Assembly (NCBI GenBank): GCA_021647765.1
Contig: JAKIUD010000016.1
Coordinates: 5,001 to 54,678, forward strand
Length of the DNA: 49,678 nt
Direction of reading: 5' to 3'
Origin: Desulfuromusa sp.
Lineage (GTDB): Bacteria; Desulfobacterota; Desulfuromonadia; Desulfuromonadales; Geopsychrobacteraceae
Below the pieces are notes generated by a model that was not told the DNA's origin, searched no databases, and was given only the letters and a program-made list of their open reading frames with translations. Position 1 is the stretch's first letter. Every line of letters begins with the position of its first letter. A program made the translations under genes and the position numbers. Below, piece after piece: positions 24,903 through 34,039 of the stretch.

Positions 24903-26909
24903 TCAGGGACCTTCTTCAATGCGGAGAGACAGCAACTCTGCACCATCATCAACCAAGGCTCCGATCCCATAATTGATCTGGGCAATCACCCCTTCACGCG
25001 GTGAGTTGATGGTGTGTTCCATCTTCATCGCTTCCAGAATCATCAACGGTGCTCCCTTTTCAACCTGCGCACCCGTCTCAACGAGGACAGCCACGACCTT
25101 ACCCGGCATCGGGGCAGTTAAGCCTCCACCGACCCCAGCCTCTTCGGTATCCGGGGCGAAAGGATCGTAGATCATCAGGGTGTGGCTGCAGCCCCGCGCC
25201 ATGATGGTAAGATCAACTCCATGCCGGACGACAGTGGCCATGATTCGCGTCCCGCCAAGGTCAGCGAGAATGTTTCCATCCGCGTTAAACTGACCACGCA
25301 CCAGCATCTCCCCGCCGGGCAATTCAAGCTCGAAGCCTGACTGTCGGTAATGAACTGTCACCGTCACCGGTGTCTCACCATCGAGAAAGTAGAGGTTGTA
25401 ATGATTGTCGCAATTGAGTCGCCAGCCACCGGTAAAGTGCCAGGGAGAGTAGGGATCGGTAGAGGCAGCAGCCGAACTAGAAGCCTCAGCAGCACGCCGC
25501 AACAGAACATCGAGGCAGGCCAGAGCCAAAATCCGATCAGACGCCGGGGCGGTTTCGGGAAACAGCTCGGATCGGTGCCGTTCGATAAAACCGGTATCGA
25601 AGTCACCTGCTGCGAAGGCAGGATGGGCTGCAATCCGCCCGAGGAAACCAATGTTAGTTGTCACTCCAACCACCTGAAAGTCCTCCAGCGCATTCTTCAA
25701 ACGCCGCAGAGCTCCAGTCCGGTCGGTATCCCAGACGATCAGTTTTGCGACCATCGGGTCGTAGTGGATACTGACTTCATCTCCCTCTCGAATCCCGGTG
25801 TCGATGCGCAGATGAGTACTTTCAGCCGGAGTCCGGAGATGGCTGATACGGCCGATGGCCGGGAGGAAATCCCGGCTCGGATCCTCGGCGTAAATTCGCA
25901 CTTCAATGGCATGTCCGCTGATAGCAAGATCCTGCTGAGCGAGCGGGAGTTGTTCTCCCCCGGCGACCCGCAGCTGCCATTCGACCAGATCCTGACCGGT
26001 GATCATCTCCGTCACTGGATGCTCGACCTGAAGGCGGGTATTCATCTCCATGAAAAAGAAAGAGCCATCTTCGTTGAGGAGAAATTCAACTGTACCGGCA
26101 CCAACGTAGCCGATGGACTGAGCTGCAACCACGGCCGCATTCCCCATTTTTTCACGCAGCTTCGGGGTCAATCCCGGAGCCGGAGATTCCTCAAGCACCT
26201 TCTGGTGACGACGCTGAATCGAACAATCACGTTCAAAAAGGTAGACAGCATTCCCTTGACCATCGGTAAAAATCTGGATTTCTACATGACGTGGTTTGGT
26301 CAAATAGTATTCCACGAGAACATGATCATCACCGAAAGAAGCCATGCTTTCCCGTTTTGCTCCGCCAAGCGCTTCGATAAAGTCCTGCGGCTGAAATACC
26401 GCTCGCATCCCCTTACCACCACCACCAGCACTCGCCTTAATAATGACTGGGAAACCGATTTTTTTCGCTTCTTGCAACAAAAAATCGGGATTTTGATTGG
26501 TGCCGTGGTAACCAGGCACCAGGGGAACCTGCGCCTCTTGCATAATTTTTTTGGCAGTACTTTTGGAGCCCATGGCCCGGATAGCGGCTACCGGCGGACC
26601 GATAAAGACGACCCCGGATTTTTCGCACGCTTCGGCAAACTCAGCACTCTCCGAGAGAAACCCGTAGCCGGGATGAATCGCCTGGGCACCACTGATTCGG
26701 GCGACGTCCAGAATTGCATCGATCCTTAGGTAACTCTCTTTGGCCGCGGGCGGACCGATGCGATACGCCTCATCGGCGAGTGTGACATGCCGAGCAGTGG
26801 CATCGGCATCCGAATAAACGGTAACCGTCCGGATCCCAAGCCGCTTGGCGGTGCGGATAATGCGGCAGGCGATTTCACCGCGATTGGCAATGAGTATCGT
26901 GTCGAACAT
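24903..26909 (-). CDS. mccA: Methylcrotonyl-CoA carboxylase alpha subunit (biotin carboxylase + biotin carrier)
   Basis: The 668-residue protein combines an ATP-grasp biotin carboxylase with a C-terminal biotin carrier. The carboxylase (about 1-445) opens FDTILIANRGEIACRI and has the glycine-rich ATP loop KASAGGGGKGMR and MEMNTRLQVEHPVTE. The carrier's EAMKMEH motif puts the biotinylated lysine at about 629. Substrate specificity lies in the beta subunit at 27795, and the adjacent isovaleryl-CoA dehydrogenase, hydratase and lyase identify the substrate as 3-methylcrotonyl-CoA. It starts 4 bases after the hydratase stop. Confidence 0.95.
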   Translation of the reverse strand: MFDTILIANRGEIACRIIRTAKRLGIRTVTVYSDADATARHVTLADEAYRIGPPAAKESYLRIDAILDVARISGAQAIHPGYGFLSESAEFAEACEKSGVVFIGPPVAAIRAMGSKSTAKKIMQEAQVPLVPGYHGTNQNPDFLLQEAKKIGFPVIIKASAGGGGKGMRAVFQPQDFIEALGGAKRESMASFGDDHVLVEYYLTKPRHVEIQIFTDGQGNAVYLFERDCSIQRRHQKVLEESPAPGLTPKLREKMGNAAVVAAQSIGYVGAGTVEFLLNEDGSFFFMEMNTRLQVEHPVTEMITGQDLVEWQLRVAGGEQLPLAQQDLAISGHAIEVRIYAEDPSRDFLPAIGRISHLRTPAESTHLRIDTGIREGDEVSIHYDPMVAKLIVWDTDRTGALRRLKNALEDFQVVGVTTNIGFLGRIAAHPAFAAGDFDTGFIERHRSELFPETAPASDRILALACLDVLLRRAAEASSSAAASTDPYSPWHFTGGWRLNCDNHYNLYFLDGETPVTVTVHYRQSGFELELPGGEMLVRGQFNADGNILADLGGTRIMATVVRHGVDLTIMARGCSHTLMIYDPFAPDTEEAGVGGGLTAPMPGKVVAVLVETGAQVEKGAPLMILEAMKMEHTINSPREGVIAQINYGIGALVDDGAELLSLRIEEGP

Positions 26910-26913
26910 GTGG

Positions 26914-27705
26914 CTATCCTTTCACCCATGCGGGGGAACGTTTTTCCAGAAAAGAGGAAAGCCCTTCCTTCCCCTCGGCCGAGGCACGGATTGCCGCGAT
27001 CCGCTTTGCAGTGTCGTTAATCAACGTTGCATCAATGTTTTCTGCAGCAACTCTTGCTACCAGTTCCTTGGCAGCGGCCATGGCAATCGGACCGTTTCTC
27101 AGCAGCTTACTGGCCAAACTCTCGACCGCCGCTCCGAGTTCCTCGGCAGCAACGACTTCATGGACAAGCCCCCACCGATAAGCCTCAGCAGCGCTGAAAA
27201 CCTCAGCACTCTGGAAATAACGCCGGGTCGCCCGGGAACCCATGGCTGCAACGACATATGGGGAAATGACTGCCGGGATAAGCCCCAACTTGACTTCGGA
27301 GAGACAGAAGACGCTATTTTCGCTGGCGATGACCATATCGCAACAGGCGACCAGTCCAACGCCGCCCCCGTAAGCCGCCCCCTGAACGCGGGCAATCGTC
27401 GGTTTTTTCAGTTGATAGAGGGTTTGCATCAGTTCGGCCAGGCTCAGGGCATCGGACAAATTTTCTTCGTGACTGTAGTCAGCCATGCGGCGCATCCAGG
27501 CTAAATCGGCTCCAGCAGAGAAACTTTTTCCGTTAGCGACCAGAATGATCGCCCGCACGTCGGGATCCCCTTCCAGGCGGTGCAGTTCAGCGGTCATCAG
27601 CTTGATCAGTGCATCATCGAAGGCGTTGTGGATTTCCGGCCTGTTCATCGTCAGGGTTGCCAAACCCTGTTCGTCAATCGTGGTAAGAATGGTTTGTGGT
27701 GTCAT
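26914..27705 (-). CDS. liuC: Methylglutaconyl-CoA hydratase
   Basis: The 263-residue crotonase hydrates 3-methylglutaconyl-CoA to HMG-CoA. It opens with LATLTMNRPEIHNAFDD, typical of the LiuC/AUH branch. It has SFSAGADLAWMRRMADYSHEEN for the oxyanion hole, AAYGGGVGLVACCD, and SEVKLGLIPAVISPYV with the second catalytic glutamate. In this branch the first glutamate position is normally not Glu, as seen here. A start at 27705 is preferred for the family-like N-terminus; an in-frame ATG lies 12 codons upstream. It is between the two carboxylase subunits, as in many liu operons. Confidence 0.92.
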   Translation of the reverse strand: MTPQTILTTIDEQGLATLTMNRPEIHNAFDDALIKLMTAELHRLEGDPDVRAIILVANGKSFSAGADLAWMRRMADYSHEENLSDALSLAELMQTLYQLKKPTIARVQGAAYGGGVGLVACCDMVIASENSVFCLSEVKLGLIPAVISPYVVAAMGSRATRRYFQSAEVFSAAEAYRWGLVHEVVAAEELGAAVESLASKLLRNGPIAMAAAKELVARVAAENIDATLINDTAKRIAAIRASAEGKEGLSSFLEKRSPAWVKG

Positions 27706-27794
27706 CTGTTCTGTCCTCGAACCTCTCGCTTGATATGTCATCAGTTATTTTATGGCTAAAGCAATGTAGAAACGGGCTGAAAAATATGTTGCCA

Positions 27795-29402
27795 CTACAT
27801 CCTGAAGATGCCGAAGGTGGTTTTTTCTATCGGTGCATTCAGCGCAGCGGAAATTCCTAGACCAAGAACCATCCGGGTATCTGCCGGATCGATAACGCCA
27901 TCATCCCAAAGCCGGGCACTGGCATAGTCTGGATGTCCCTGAGTGTCGTACTGCTCCTGAATCGGCTTTTTAAATGCTTCTTCCTCCTCGCTGCTGAAAG
28001 TTTCGCCTCGCAGCTCCATTCCGTCCCGTTTAACCTGAGCCAGAACGCTAGCGGCCTGTTCGCCACCCATAACGGAAATTCTGGCGTTGGGCCACATCCA
28101 CAAAAACCGGGGCGAGTAAGCACGACCACACATACCGTAATTACCAGCACCGAAACTGCCACCAATAATGACGGTAAATTTTGGCACTTTGGCACAGGAT
28201 ACAGCAGTCACCATCTTTGCTCCATCTTTGGCTATGCCGCCCGACTCATACTTGCTACCGACCATAAAGCCACTGATGTTCTGCAAGAACACCAATGGGA
28301 TTCCCCTTTGGCTACAAAGTTCAATAAAGTGGGTCCCTTTAAGAGCCGATTCAGAAAACAGGATCCCGTTGTTGGCAACAATACCAACCAGGTAGCCGTG
28401 AATTCGGGCAAAACCACAAACCAGAGTAATGCCATAGAGCTGTTTGAACTCATCAAACTCTGAACCGTCAACGATCCGTATGATAACCTCGCGGACATCG
28501 TAGGGTTTACGGGTATCGGTTGGGATGACTCCATAAATTTCAGCGGAATCGTAAAGTGGGTCAACCGAAGGGCGCAGGGAAATATCCGGTGATTTGACCC
28601 GATTGAGGTTGGCAACAATGCGGCGGGTTAAATGCAGGGCATGTTCGTCATTGGCAGCGTAGTGATCGGTTACGCCAGAGGTTCGACAGTGAATATCTGC
28701 ACCACCGAGTTCTTCGGCACTCACCACCTCACCGGTAGCAGCCTTAACCAGAGGGGGGCCGGCAAGGAAAATCGTCCCCTTCTCACGAACGATGATACTT
28801 TCGTCGGACATCGCTGGAACATAAGCACCACCTGCAGTACAAGATCCCATAACCACAGCAATCTGCGGGATTCCTTTGGCCGACATATTGGCCTGATTGT
28901 AGAAAATCCGACCGAAATGATCCCGATCCGGGAAAACCTCGTCCTGCTGGGGAAGAAAAGCGCCACCAGAATCGACCAGGTAGATACAGGGCAGCTGATT
29001 CTCCTCGGCAATCTCCTGAGCACGCAAATGCTTTTTAACGGTAAGAGGGAAGTAAGTTCCCCCCTTAACCGTCGCATCGTTAGCAATGATTAGACACTCC
29101 CGCCCGGCAACCCGCCCGATACCCGCAATCACTCCGGCGGCAGGAACGGCACCGCCATACATCCCCAAAGCTGCAAGCTGGCAAAGTTCAAGAAAAGGGG
29201 AGTCATCGTCGAGAAGTCTCTGTATCCTCTCCCTTGGCAGCAATTTGCCGCGAGCTATATGCTTAGCACGAGCTTTCTCTCCACCCCCCAGCTTGATTTT
29301 CTCTACCTTACTGCGCAGCTCAGCAACAAGCCCGGTCATAACTTCGGCATTTTTGCTAAACTCTTCGCTATTGATGCTGATGGAACTTTTCATTGGGCGC
29401 AT
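27795..29402 (-). CDS. mccB: Methylcrotonyl-CoA carboxylase beta subunit (carboxyltransferase)
   Basis: The 535-residue carboxyltransferase has the two crotonase-like halves of acyl-CoA carboxylases. The oxyanion loops are MGSCTAGGAYVPAMSD and GGSFGAGNYGMCGRAYSPRF. The stretch WMWPNARISVMGGEQAA is characteristic of the MccB branch. It transfers carboxyl from biotin on MccA to 3-methylcrotonyl-CoA. A GGAG site lies about 10 bases before the ATG at 29402; a second ATG three codons later is possible. It starts 27 bases after isovaleryl-CoA dehydrogenase. Confidence 0.95.
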   Translation of the reverse strand: MRPMKSSISINSEEFSKNAEVMTGLVAELRSKVEKIKLGGGEKARAKHIARGKLLPRERIQRLLDDDSPFLELCQLAALGMYGGAVPAAGVIAGIGRVAGRECLIIANDATVKGGTYFPLTVKKHLRAQEIAEENQLPCIYLVDSGGAFLPQQDEVFPDRDHFGRIFYNQANMSAKGIPQIAVVMGSCTAGGAYVPAMSDESIIVREKGTIFLAGPPLVKAATGEVVSAEELGGADIHCRTSGVTDHYAANDEHALHLTRRIVANLNRVKSPDISLRPSVDPLYDSAEIYGVIPTDTRKPYDVREVIIRIVDGSEFDEFKQLYGITLVCGFARIHGYLVGIVANNGILFSESALKGTHFIELCSQRGIPLVFLQNISGFMVGSKYESGGIAKDGAKMVTAVSCAKVPKFTVIIGGSFGAGNYGMCGRAYSPRFLWMWPNARISVMGGEQAASVLAQVKRDGMELRGETFSSEEEEAFKKPIQEQYDTQGHPDYASARLWDDGVIDPADTRMVLGLGISAALNAPIEKTTFGIFRM

Positions 29403-29429
29403 GATGCACTTTCTCCGTTCTTTAAACGA

Positions 29430-30599
29430 TTATGGTTTGGTCTCGTTAAAGAGTTCCCGGCCAATGAGCATCCGCCGGATCTCACTGGTTCCGGCACCGA
29501 TTTCGTAAAGCTTGGCATCACGCAGGAAGCGACCAGTGGGATACTCATTGATGTAGCCGTTCCCGCCCAGGGTCTGAATAGCTTCCAGAGCCATCCAGGT
29601 CGCCTTTTCTGCGGCGTAAAGAATAACTCCGGCGCAATCCTTGCGGCTTGTCTCGCCGCGACTACAGGCCTGAGCAACGGCGTAGACATAAGCACGGCAG
29701 GCATTCATGGTTGTGTACATATCAGCCATCTTGCCCTGCATCAACTGGAACTTGCCGATCGACTGGCCAAACTGCTTACGGTCATGGATATAGGGCACAA
29801 CCACGTCCATGCATGCCTGCATAATCCCCAGAGGTCCAGCGGCAAGAACGGATCGCTCGTAGTCGAGACCGCTCATCAGGACATTGACCCCTCTTCCTTC
29901 AACGCCCAAAATATTTTCGGCTGGCACCTCACAATTTTCAAAAACCAGTTCACAGGTGTCTGACCCACGCATCCCGAGCTTGTCGAGCTTCTGTGCGGTA
30001 GAGAAGCCCTTGAAGCTCTTTTCAATAATAAAAGCGGTAATGCCACGGGAACCAGCTTCCAGATCGGTCTTGGCGTAGACCACCAGAGTGTCGGCGTGAG
30101 GGCCATTGGTAATCCACATTTTGTTACCATTGAGGATATAGTGGTCACCTTTCTTGTCTGCTCGCAGCAGCATACTCACGACATCAGAACCCGCTCCTGG
30201 CTCACTCATGGCCAGGGCACCAACGTGTTCGCCACTGATCAATTTTGGTAGATATTTCCTTTTTTGTTTTTCATTACCATTCCGGAATATCTGATTAACG
30301 CAGAGATTTGAATGAGCTCCATAGGCAAGAGCCACTGAGGCGGAAGCACGGGAGAGTTCCTCCATGACGATCGCATGCTCTAGATAACCCATTGCAGAGC
30401 CGCCGTATTCCTCGTCCACAGTGATTCCCAACAAGCCAAGTGAGCCCATCTTCTGCCACAGATCCATGGGGAATTGATTGTCCTTATCAATGGCATCGGC
30501 GCGTGGTGCGATTTCGGCAGCGGCAAATTCTCGGACTGTCTCCCGGGTAAGATTGGCAGTCTCTCCAAGATTAAAATTCAGTGTTGGATATGTGCTCAT
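29430..30599 (-). CDS. ivd: Isovaleryl-CoA dehydrogenase
   Basis: This 389-residue flavoprotein oxidises isovaleryl-CoA to 3-methylcrotonyl-CoA and passes electrons to Etf. The catalytic glutamate is in the helix G position typical of this enzyme (MSGLDYERSVLAAGPLG). The usual MCAD position reads YEIGAGTSEIRR, with Gly instead of Glu. MSEPGAGSDVVSM is the flavin/substrate loop. This substitution pattern separates it from the acyl-CoA dehydrogenases at 34827 and 44380. The Etf pair in the window is at 39747-41445. It is followed at once by mccB. Confidence 0.96.
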   Translation of the reverse strand: MSTYPTLNFNLGETANLTRETVREFAAAEIAPRADAIDKDNQFPMDLWQKMGSLGLLGITVDEEYGGSAMGYLEHAIVMEELSRASASVALAYGAHSNLCVNQIFRNGNEKQKRKYLPKLISGEHVGALAMSEPGAGSDVVSMLLRADKKGDHYILNGNKMWITNGPHADTLVVYAKTDLEAGSRGITAFIIEKSFKGFSTAQKLDKLGMRGSDTCELVFENCEVPAENILGVEGRGVNVLMSGLDYERSVLAAGPLGIMQACMDVVVPYIHDRKQFGQSIGKFQLMQGKMADMYTTMNACRAYVYAVAQACSRGETSRKDCAGVILYAAEKATWMALEAIQTLGGNGYINEYPTGRFLRDAKLYEIGAGTSEIRRMLIGRELFNETKP

Positions 30600-30648
30600 G
30601 GTTTGCTCTCCTTTTAAGTCGATAAAATTTAAATATCAGGTAGATTTT

Positions 30649-31122
30649 TTAGTTTAATTTGTCCGGGATACGCGCAACCAGGACAGGAATAGGGCTTTGC
30701 GCGATCATTCTTTTGGCGGTGCTGCCAATCAGAGCACTGTACAAAAAACCGTGCCCATGGGTTCCCATTATTATCAAGTCATAATCACCGTCCTTGGCTT
30801 GTTCGATAATGGTATCGACAGGCACTCCAGCAGTGACATAGATATTCTCTACATATTTTGTGAAAGCGCACTCGTCGCCCACCTCCGCCTTGGTGTAACT
30901 GAGCAGATTTTTTTTTATCCTTGCCGTCAATTTCTGCTTGGCAGAGGCAAAGTCTTCTGAGCGCATCTCAATATTTTTATTATGAGACATTTTTTCATAC
31001 ACATTGATTATGGAAATTCTTGCATCACCACTCATAGCGATACTTAAGGCATAACCAAGTGCGTGATCGGCACCACTTGATAAGTCCGTTGCATAAAGTA
31101 TTTTTTTAATTTTTGGAATCAT
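30649..31122 (-). CDS. Universal stress protein (UspA family)
   Basis: The 157-residue protein is a single Usp domain. It starts IKKILYATDLSSGADHALGY and ends with the nucleotide loop MGTHGHGFLYSALIGSTAKRM, which fits the G-2x-G-9x-G(S/T) ATP-binding pattern. Usp genes are often found beside TRAP transporter genes, and in some systems they bind the transporter. Here the gene lies 42 bases after dctM and 49 before ivd. A link to transporter control is inference from context. Confidence 0.92.
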   Translation of the reverse strand: MIPKIKKILYATDLSSGADHALGYALSIAMSGDARISIINVYEKMSHNKNIEMRSEDFASAKQKLTARIKKNLLSYTKAEVGDECAFTKYVENIYVTAGVPVDTIIEQAKDGDYDLIIMGTHGHGFLYSALIGSTAKRMIAQSPIPVLVARIPDKLN

Positions 31123-31164
31123 TACAAATCCTACCTACTTGGTTGTTTTTTTATGTATCTACAA

Positions 31165-32475
31165 TTAAAACATCGAAGGAAGAAACGTCACGATGGACGG
31201 GAAAATGTACATAATCACCATTCCCAGAACGAAAATACCCACCATTGGCCAGGTTCCCGCGTAAACATCTTCCATTGAAAACTCGGGCGCGGCACCTTTT
31301 AGAGCAAAAATCGTATAACCAAATGGTGGGGTCATAGCCCCAAGAGTCATGTTGATGAGGAACAACATCCAGAACCAGACCGGGTCATAACCATAAACAT
31401 CAAGTAGCGGCTCATAAATTGGAATAGCAATCAGCATAACAGCAAAGAGATCGACGAACATGCAGAGGCCAAAAGGGATTAACATCAAAACGACAAACGT
31501 CCACAATGAAGAAAGGCCGAGATCTGAGGCCATGCCGACCAGGCCGGTTGTTGCTCCGGTAAAGGTGAGGAGTTGCCCAAAAAACATCGAGCAGGCGATA
31601 ATGATGAGGATCATCGCGCTGATGGAGCAGGTGCCCAGAATGGACTGAATAACCATTTTAAGGGACAGCTTCCTGAAAATTGCTGATGCGACCAAGGCGC
31701 CGAGGACACCGGTTGCCGCTGATTCATTCGGGGTCGCAACGCCTAGCATAATCAGCCCCATAACAGAAAAAATAACAATGAGGAAAGGGAGCGTCTGGAT
31801 GAATGCTATCAGGAGTTCTTTGGGACTTAACTTGTTTTCGGACGCTTCTTTGCGAGGAGGCTCAAGGGTGGGATCACGCAGAACCCTGATGTAGGTATAC
31901 ACTATCATCATAACCGCAAGGAGAAGCCCTGGAAGAATACCAGCGATAAGCAACTTGGCAATCGAAACATCGACCATCGATCCGACCATGATGACCAACA
32001 AGCTCGGCGGGATAATCGGAGCCAGACTGGCTCCACCAATAACCGCACCAACGGAGAGGCGCTTATCGTAGCCACGTTCCTCCATGACTGGCAAAACTGA
32101 TCGACCCAACATGGCAGCGACCGCCACTGCAGATCCGCTCAGGGCACCAAATACAGTTGAAAGAGTGGTGACCAGAATGTAATGACGACCGCGGATATTA
32201 CCGACCATCTTGTCGATGGCATCAATAAGGATTTCAACCGCATTGGATCTGAATAGTATTTCCCCCATAAGAACGAACAAGGGGATAGCCATCAATGTTT
32301 CCTGGGTGATGGTATTGTAGAAACTGTTCGAAAACATCCCGAACCCACTGGGACCAAAAAGGATAAAAGTACCACCAACATTGACCACCAAAAAAGCGAC
32401 AAAAATCGGAACTCCCGTTGCAAACAAGGCCAAGAGGACTGTAATTGATACTGTTAAGATGACGCCCCATTCCAT
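31165..32475 (-). CDS. dctM: TRAP transporter large permease DctM
   Basis: The 436-residue membrane protein has about 12 hydrophobic segments and the DctM/DedA-like sequence blocks VFGALSGSAVAVAAMLG, GGASLAPIIPPSLLVIM, GLGVATPNES-type and AMTPPFGYTIFALKG. It forms the sodium-coupled channel that takes substrate from DctP. It starts 13 bases after dctQ. In this operon the substrate is plausibly a short branched-chain acid or keto acid, but TRAP substrates cannot be read reliably from sequence. Confidence 0.95.
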   Translation of the reverse strand: MEWGVILTVSITVLLALFATGVPIFVAFLVVNVGGTFILFGPSGFGMFSNSFYNTITQETLMAIPLFVLMGEILFRSNAVEILIDAIDKMVGNIRGRHYILVTTLSTVFGALSGSAVAVAAMLGRSVLPVMEERGYDKRLSVGAVIGGASLAPIIPPSLLVIMVGSMVDVSIAKLLIAGILPGLLLAVMMIVYTYIRVLRDPTLEPPRKEASENKLSPKELLIAFIQTLPFLIVIFSVMGLIMLGVATPNESAATGVLGALVASAIFRKLSLKMVIQSILGTCSISAMILIIIACSMFFGQLLTFTGATTGLVGMASDLGLSSLWTFVVLMLIPFGLCMFVDLFAVMLIAIPIYEPLLDVYGYDPVWFWMLFLINMTLGAMTPPFGYTIFALKGAAPEFSMEDVYAGTWPMVGIFVLGMVIMYIFPSIVTFLPSMF

Positions 32476-32488
32476 AAAGAACTCCTGT

Positions 32489-33013
32489 TTATTTGTTTTC
32501 AGGGTCAGGCATAACCCCTAAGCGTAAAAACTGCATAGTCGTGAGCAGAAAACCAAAAGGGATTGCAATTGAGATCCACCATTTGGGGATCGGGCTGACC
32601 CACATGGTCTCAATCCCTGCGCTGTACTGCCGCAAAGTTTCCATGCCAGTGATATAAAAAGTCGCCAAGCACATCAAGCAACTGATAAAGGCAAGGGCTC
32701 GACACGCAATTTCTTTTTTTCTATGCGGTAACCTTTCTACCAGAACGGTTATCGCTATGTGCCCGTTAGTTCTTGCTATTTCAGGAATAACAAGGATGAC
32801 AGCAAGGGCAAAAAACCACTGGTTGACGTCGCTGGACCAACTCGTAGGGGAATTTAAAAAATAACGCATGGAAACTTCGTTCAGAGTTAATAAGCAAATT
32901 GCTGCCAAAGCCAACCCGCTAAGATAGCAACTCAGCTTAGTCACATAATCCAGAATACCGACCATCCCATTCAGGATGGTCGATACTGGATGCTTGCTGC
33001 TCAGGGTTGTCAT
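32489..33013 (-). CDS. dctQ: TRAP transporter small permease DctQ
   Basis: The 174-residue protein has four predicted membrane helices starting with YLSGLALAAICLLTLNEVSMR. It also has the DctQ-like SWSSDVNQWFFALAVILVIP and a conserved region before the last helix. It couples with DctM. Its ATG overlaps the dctP stop by four bases (ATGA). The first 27 codons are duplicated at 20052-20131. A strong hairpin lies within codons 11-19. Confidence 0.92.
   Translation of the reverse strand: MTTLSSKHPVSTILNGMVGILDYVTKLSCYLSGLALAAICLLTLNEVSMRYFLNSPTSWSSDVNQWFFALAVILVIPEIARTNGHIAITVLVERLPHRKKEIACRALAFISCLMCLATFYITGMETLRQYSAGIETMWVSPIPKWWISIAIPFGFLLTTMQFLRLGVMPDPENK
32959..32982 (-). other. Hairpin inside the start of dctQ, copy 2
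   Basis: The same nine-pair perfect stem as at 20077-20100, here within dctQ codons 11-19. It could lower expression of the membrane subunits relative to the binding protein. Confidence 0.55.
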
Positions 33014-33993
33014 TTCGTCATGCCGGTTTTAATGCAGAGATCATAAAAAGCCTGCCCGGTGGCGCCGGTCGTCGATTTTGCGATCTTCCAGAGACCATCG
33101 TTCCAGTACTTCTCGATATTGGCGGCATCGTCGGGGTGCATGTTGGTTATCTTCATCCCTGCGTCCAATAAATATGCGGTCTCTTTTTCGATCAGATTGT
33201 TGAAAAAAGCCACACTGTCCTGCTCGGTCTTCACTCCTGCTTCGTTAATCCAGGCTTTCTGCTTCTCGGTTAGTTTATTGTACTTGTCGAGGTTCATCAG
33301 AATCATTGTGGAAACATAACCAAAGTGCGGGGCGACAATATAATTGGCGACCTCATTTAATTTGTAATCCTTGACGCCAACCTGAGTCCAGGGTGCGCCA
33401 TCAATGACACCGCGCTGCAGGGAGGTGTAAATCTCGCCGCCGGCCATAGTTACAGGGGAGCCGCCTAATTTCTGGATCAAGTTCTGCAGGCTCGGGATGC
33501 TGCGCAATTTCAGCCCTTCCAGGCTTGGCTTCTTGCCACTGAGGGCATCGCGAACAATAAACTGATAAGGGGTCAATGGCGGGAAGGAGACCAGCTTCAG
33601 ACCTAACTTGTTGTATTCCTTGTCAATAAAATCAAACAATCCAGCTTCCCGGCGCTTGGTCGGATCGCCAATCGTCGCATCCATCCCGATTGCGATGGGG
33701 GTTGTCCCGGAGTGGTAAGCGGAGTAGGTGTAAGCCAGATCGAAGATACCAGCCTGAACCGGCTGAAGTTGCTCAAAGGTCGGAACAACATCGGGACCGA
33801 ACAGGGAAATTTTCATATCCCCAGCGGAAATTCTGTCAAGGTTCTCCATAAAGCTGTTGGCAGCACCAACCGTGAAAATAAAATTCGGTGCCCAGGCAGA
33901 CAGCATTCTGAATTGCGCTGACATTGCGTTGGTAGAAAGAACTAGAACCAATAACGACGTGATTAAAATTCCTCTTAACATGTTCTTTTTCAT
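33010..33993 (-). CDS. dctP: TRAP transporter substrate-binding protein DctP, copy 2 (with its permease genes)
   Basis: The 327-residue product has the same amino-acid sequence as copy 1, with the same signal peptide ending NAMSA near residue 26. It belongs to a complete dctP-dctQ-dctM set with overlapping dctP/dctQ ends. The conserved binding-protein regions (LRSIPSLQNLIQKLGG, GVIDGAPWTQVG) are intact. It follows the Fe-S protein gene by 46 bases. Being complete, this is the likely parental locus of the duplication. Confidence 0.95.
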   Translation of the reverse strand: MKKNMLRGILITSLLVLVLSTNAMSAQFRMLSAWAPNFIFTVGAANSFMENLDRISAGDMKISLFGPDVVPTFEQLQPVQAGIFDLAYTYSAYHSGTTPIAIGMDATIGDPTKRREAGLFDFIDKEYNKLGLKLVSFPPLTPYQFIVRDALSGKKPSLEGLKLRSIPSLQNLIQKLGGSPVTMAGGEIYTSLQRGVIDGAPWTQVGVKDYKLNEVANYIVAPHFGYVSTMILMNLDKYNKLTEKQKAWINEAGVKTEQDSVAFFNNLIEKETAYLLDAGMKITNMHPDDAANIEKYWNDGLWKIAKSTTGATGQAFYDLCIKTGMTK

Positions 33994-34039
33994 CTTTGCT
34001 TCTCCATTCTTGGTTAGTGTTTATGTTCCATAAAGACCT

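Larger units (their letters stand above)
32934..34010. repeat. Copy 2 of the 1,077-bp dctP direct repeat
   Basis: This is the counterpart of 20052-21128, same orientation. Copy 2 is the version with intact dctQ and dctM. Just past the upstream edge the two sequences still agree at about 10 of 15 positions, then are unrelated. Confidence 0.9.

Noticed and set aside
25350..26729. A 459-codon open frame on the plus strand
   Set aside because: It is antisense to mccA, has no recognisable domain or ribosome site, and is explained by the codon bias of the real gene.
20052..34010. Composite transposon with dctP as the flanking element
   Set aside because: No transposase, terminal inverted repeats or target-site duplications are visible at either copy.
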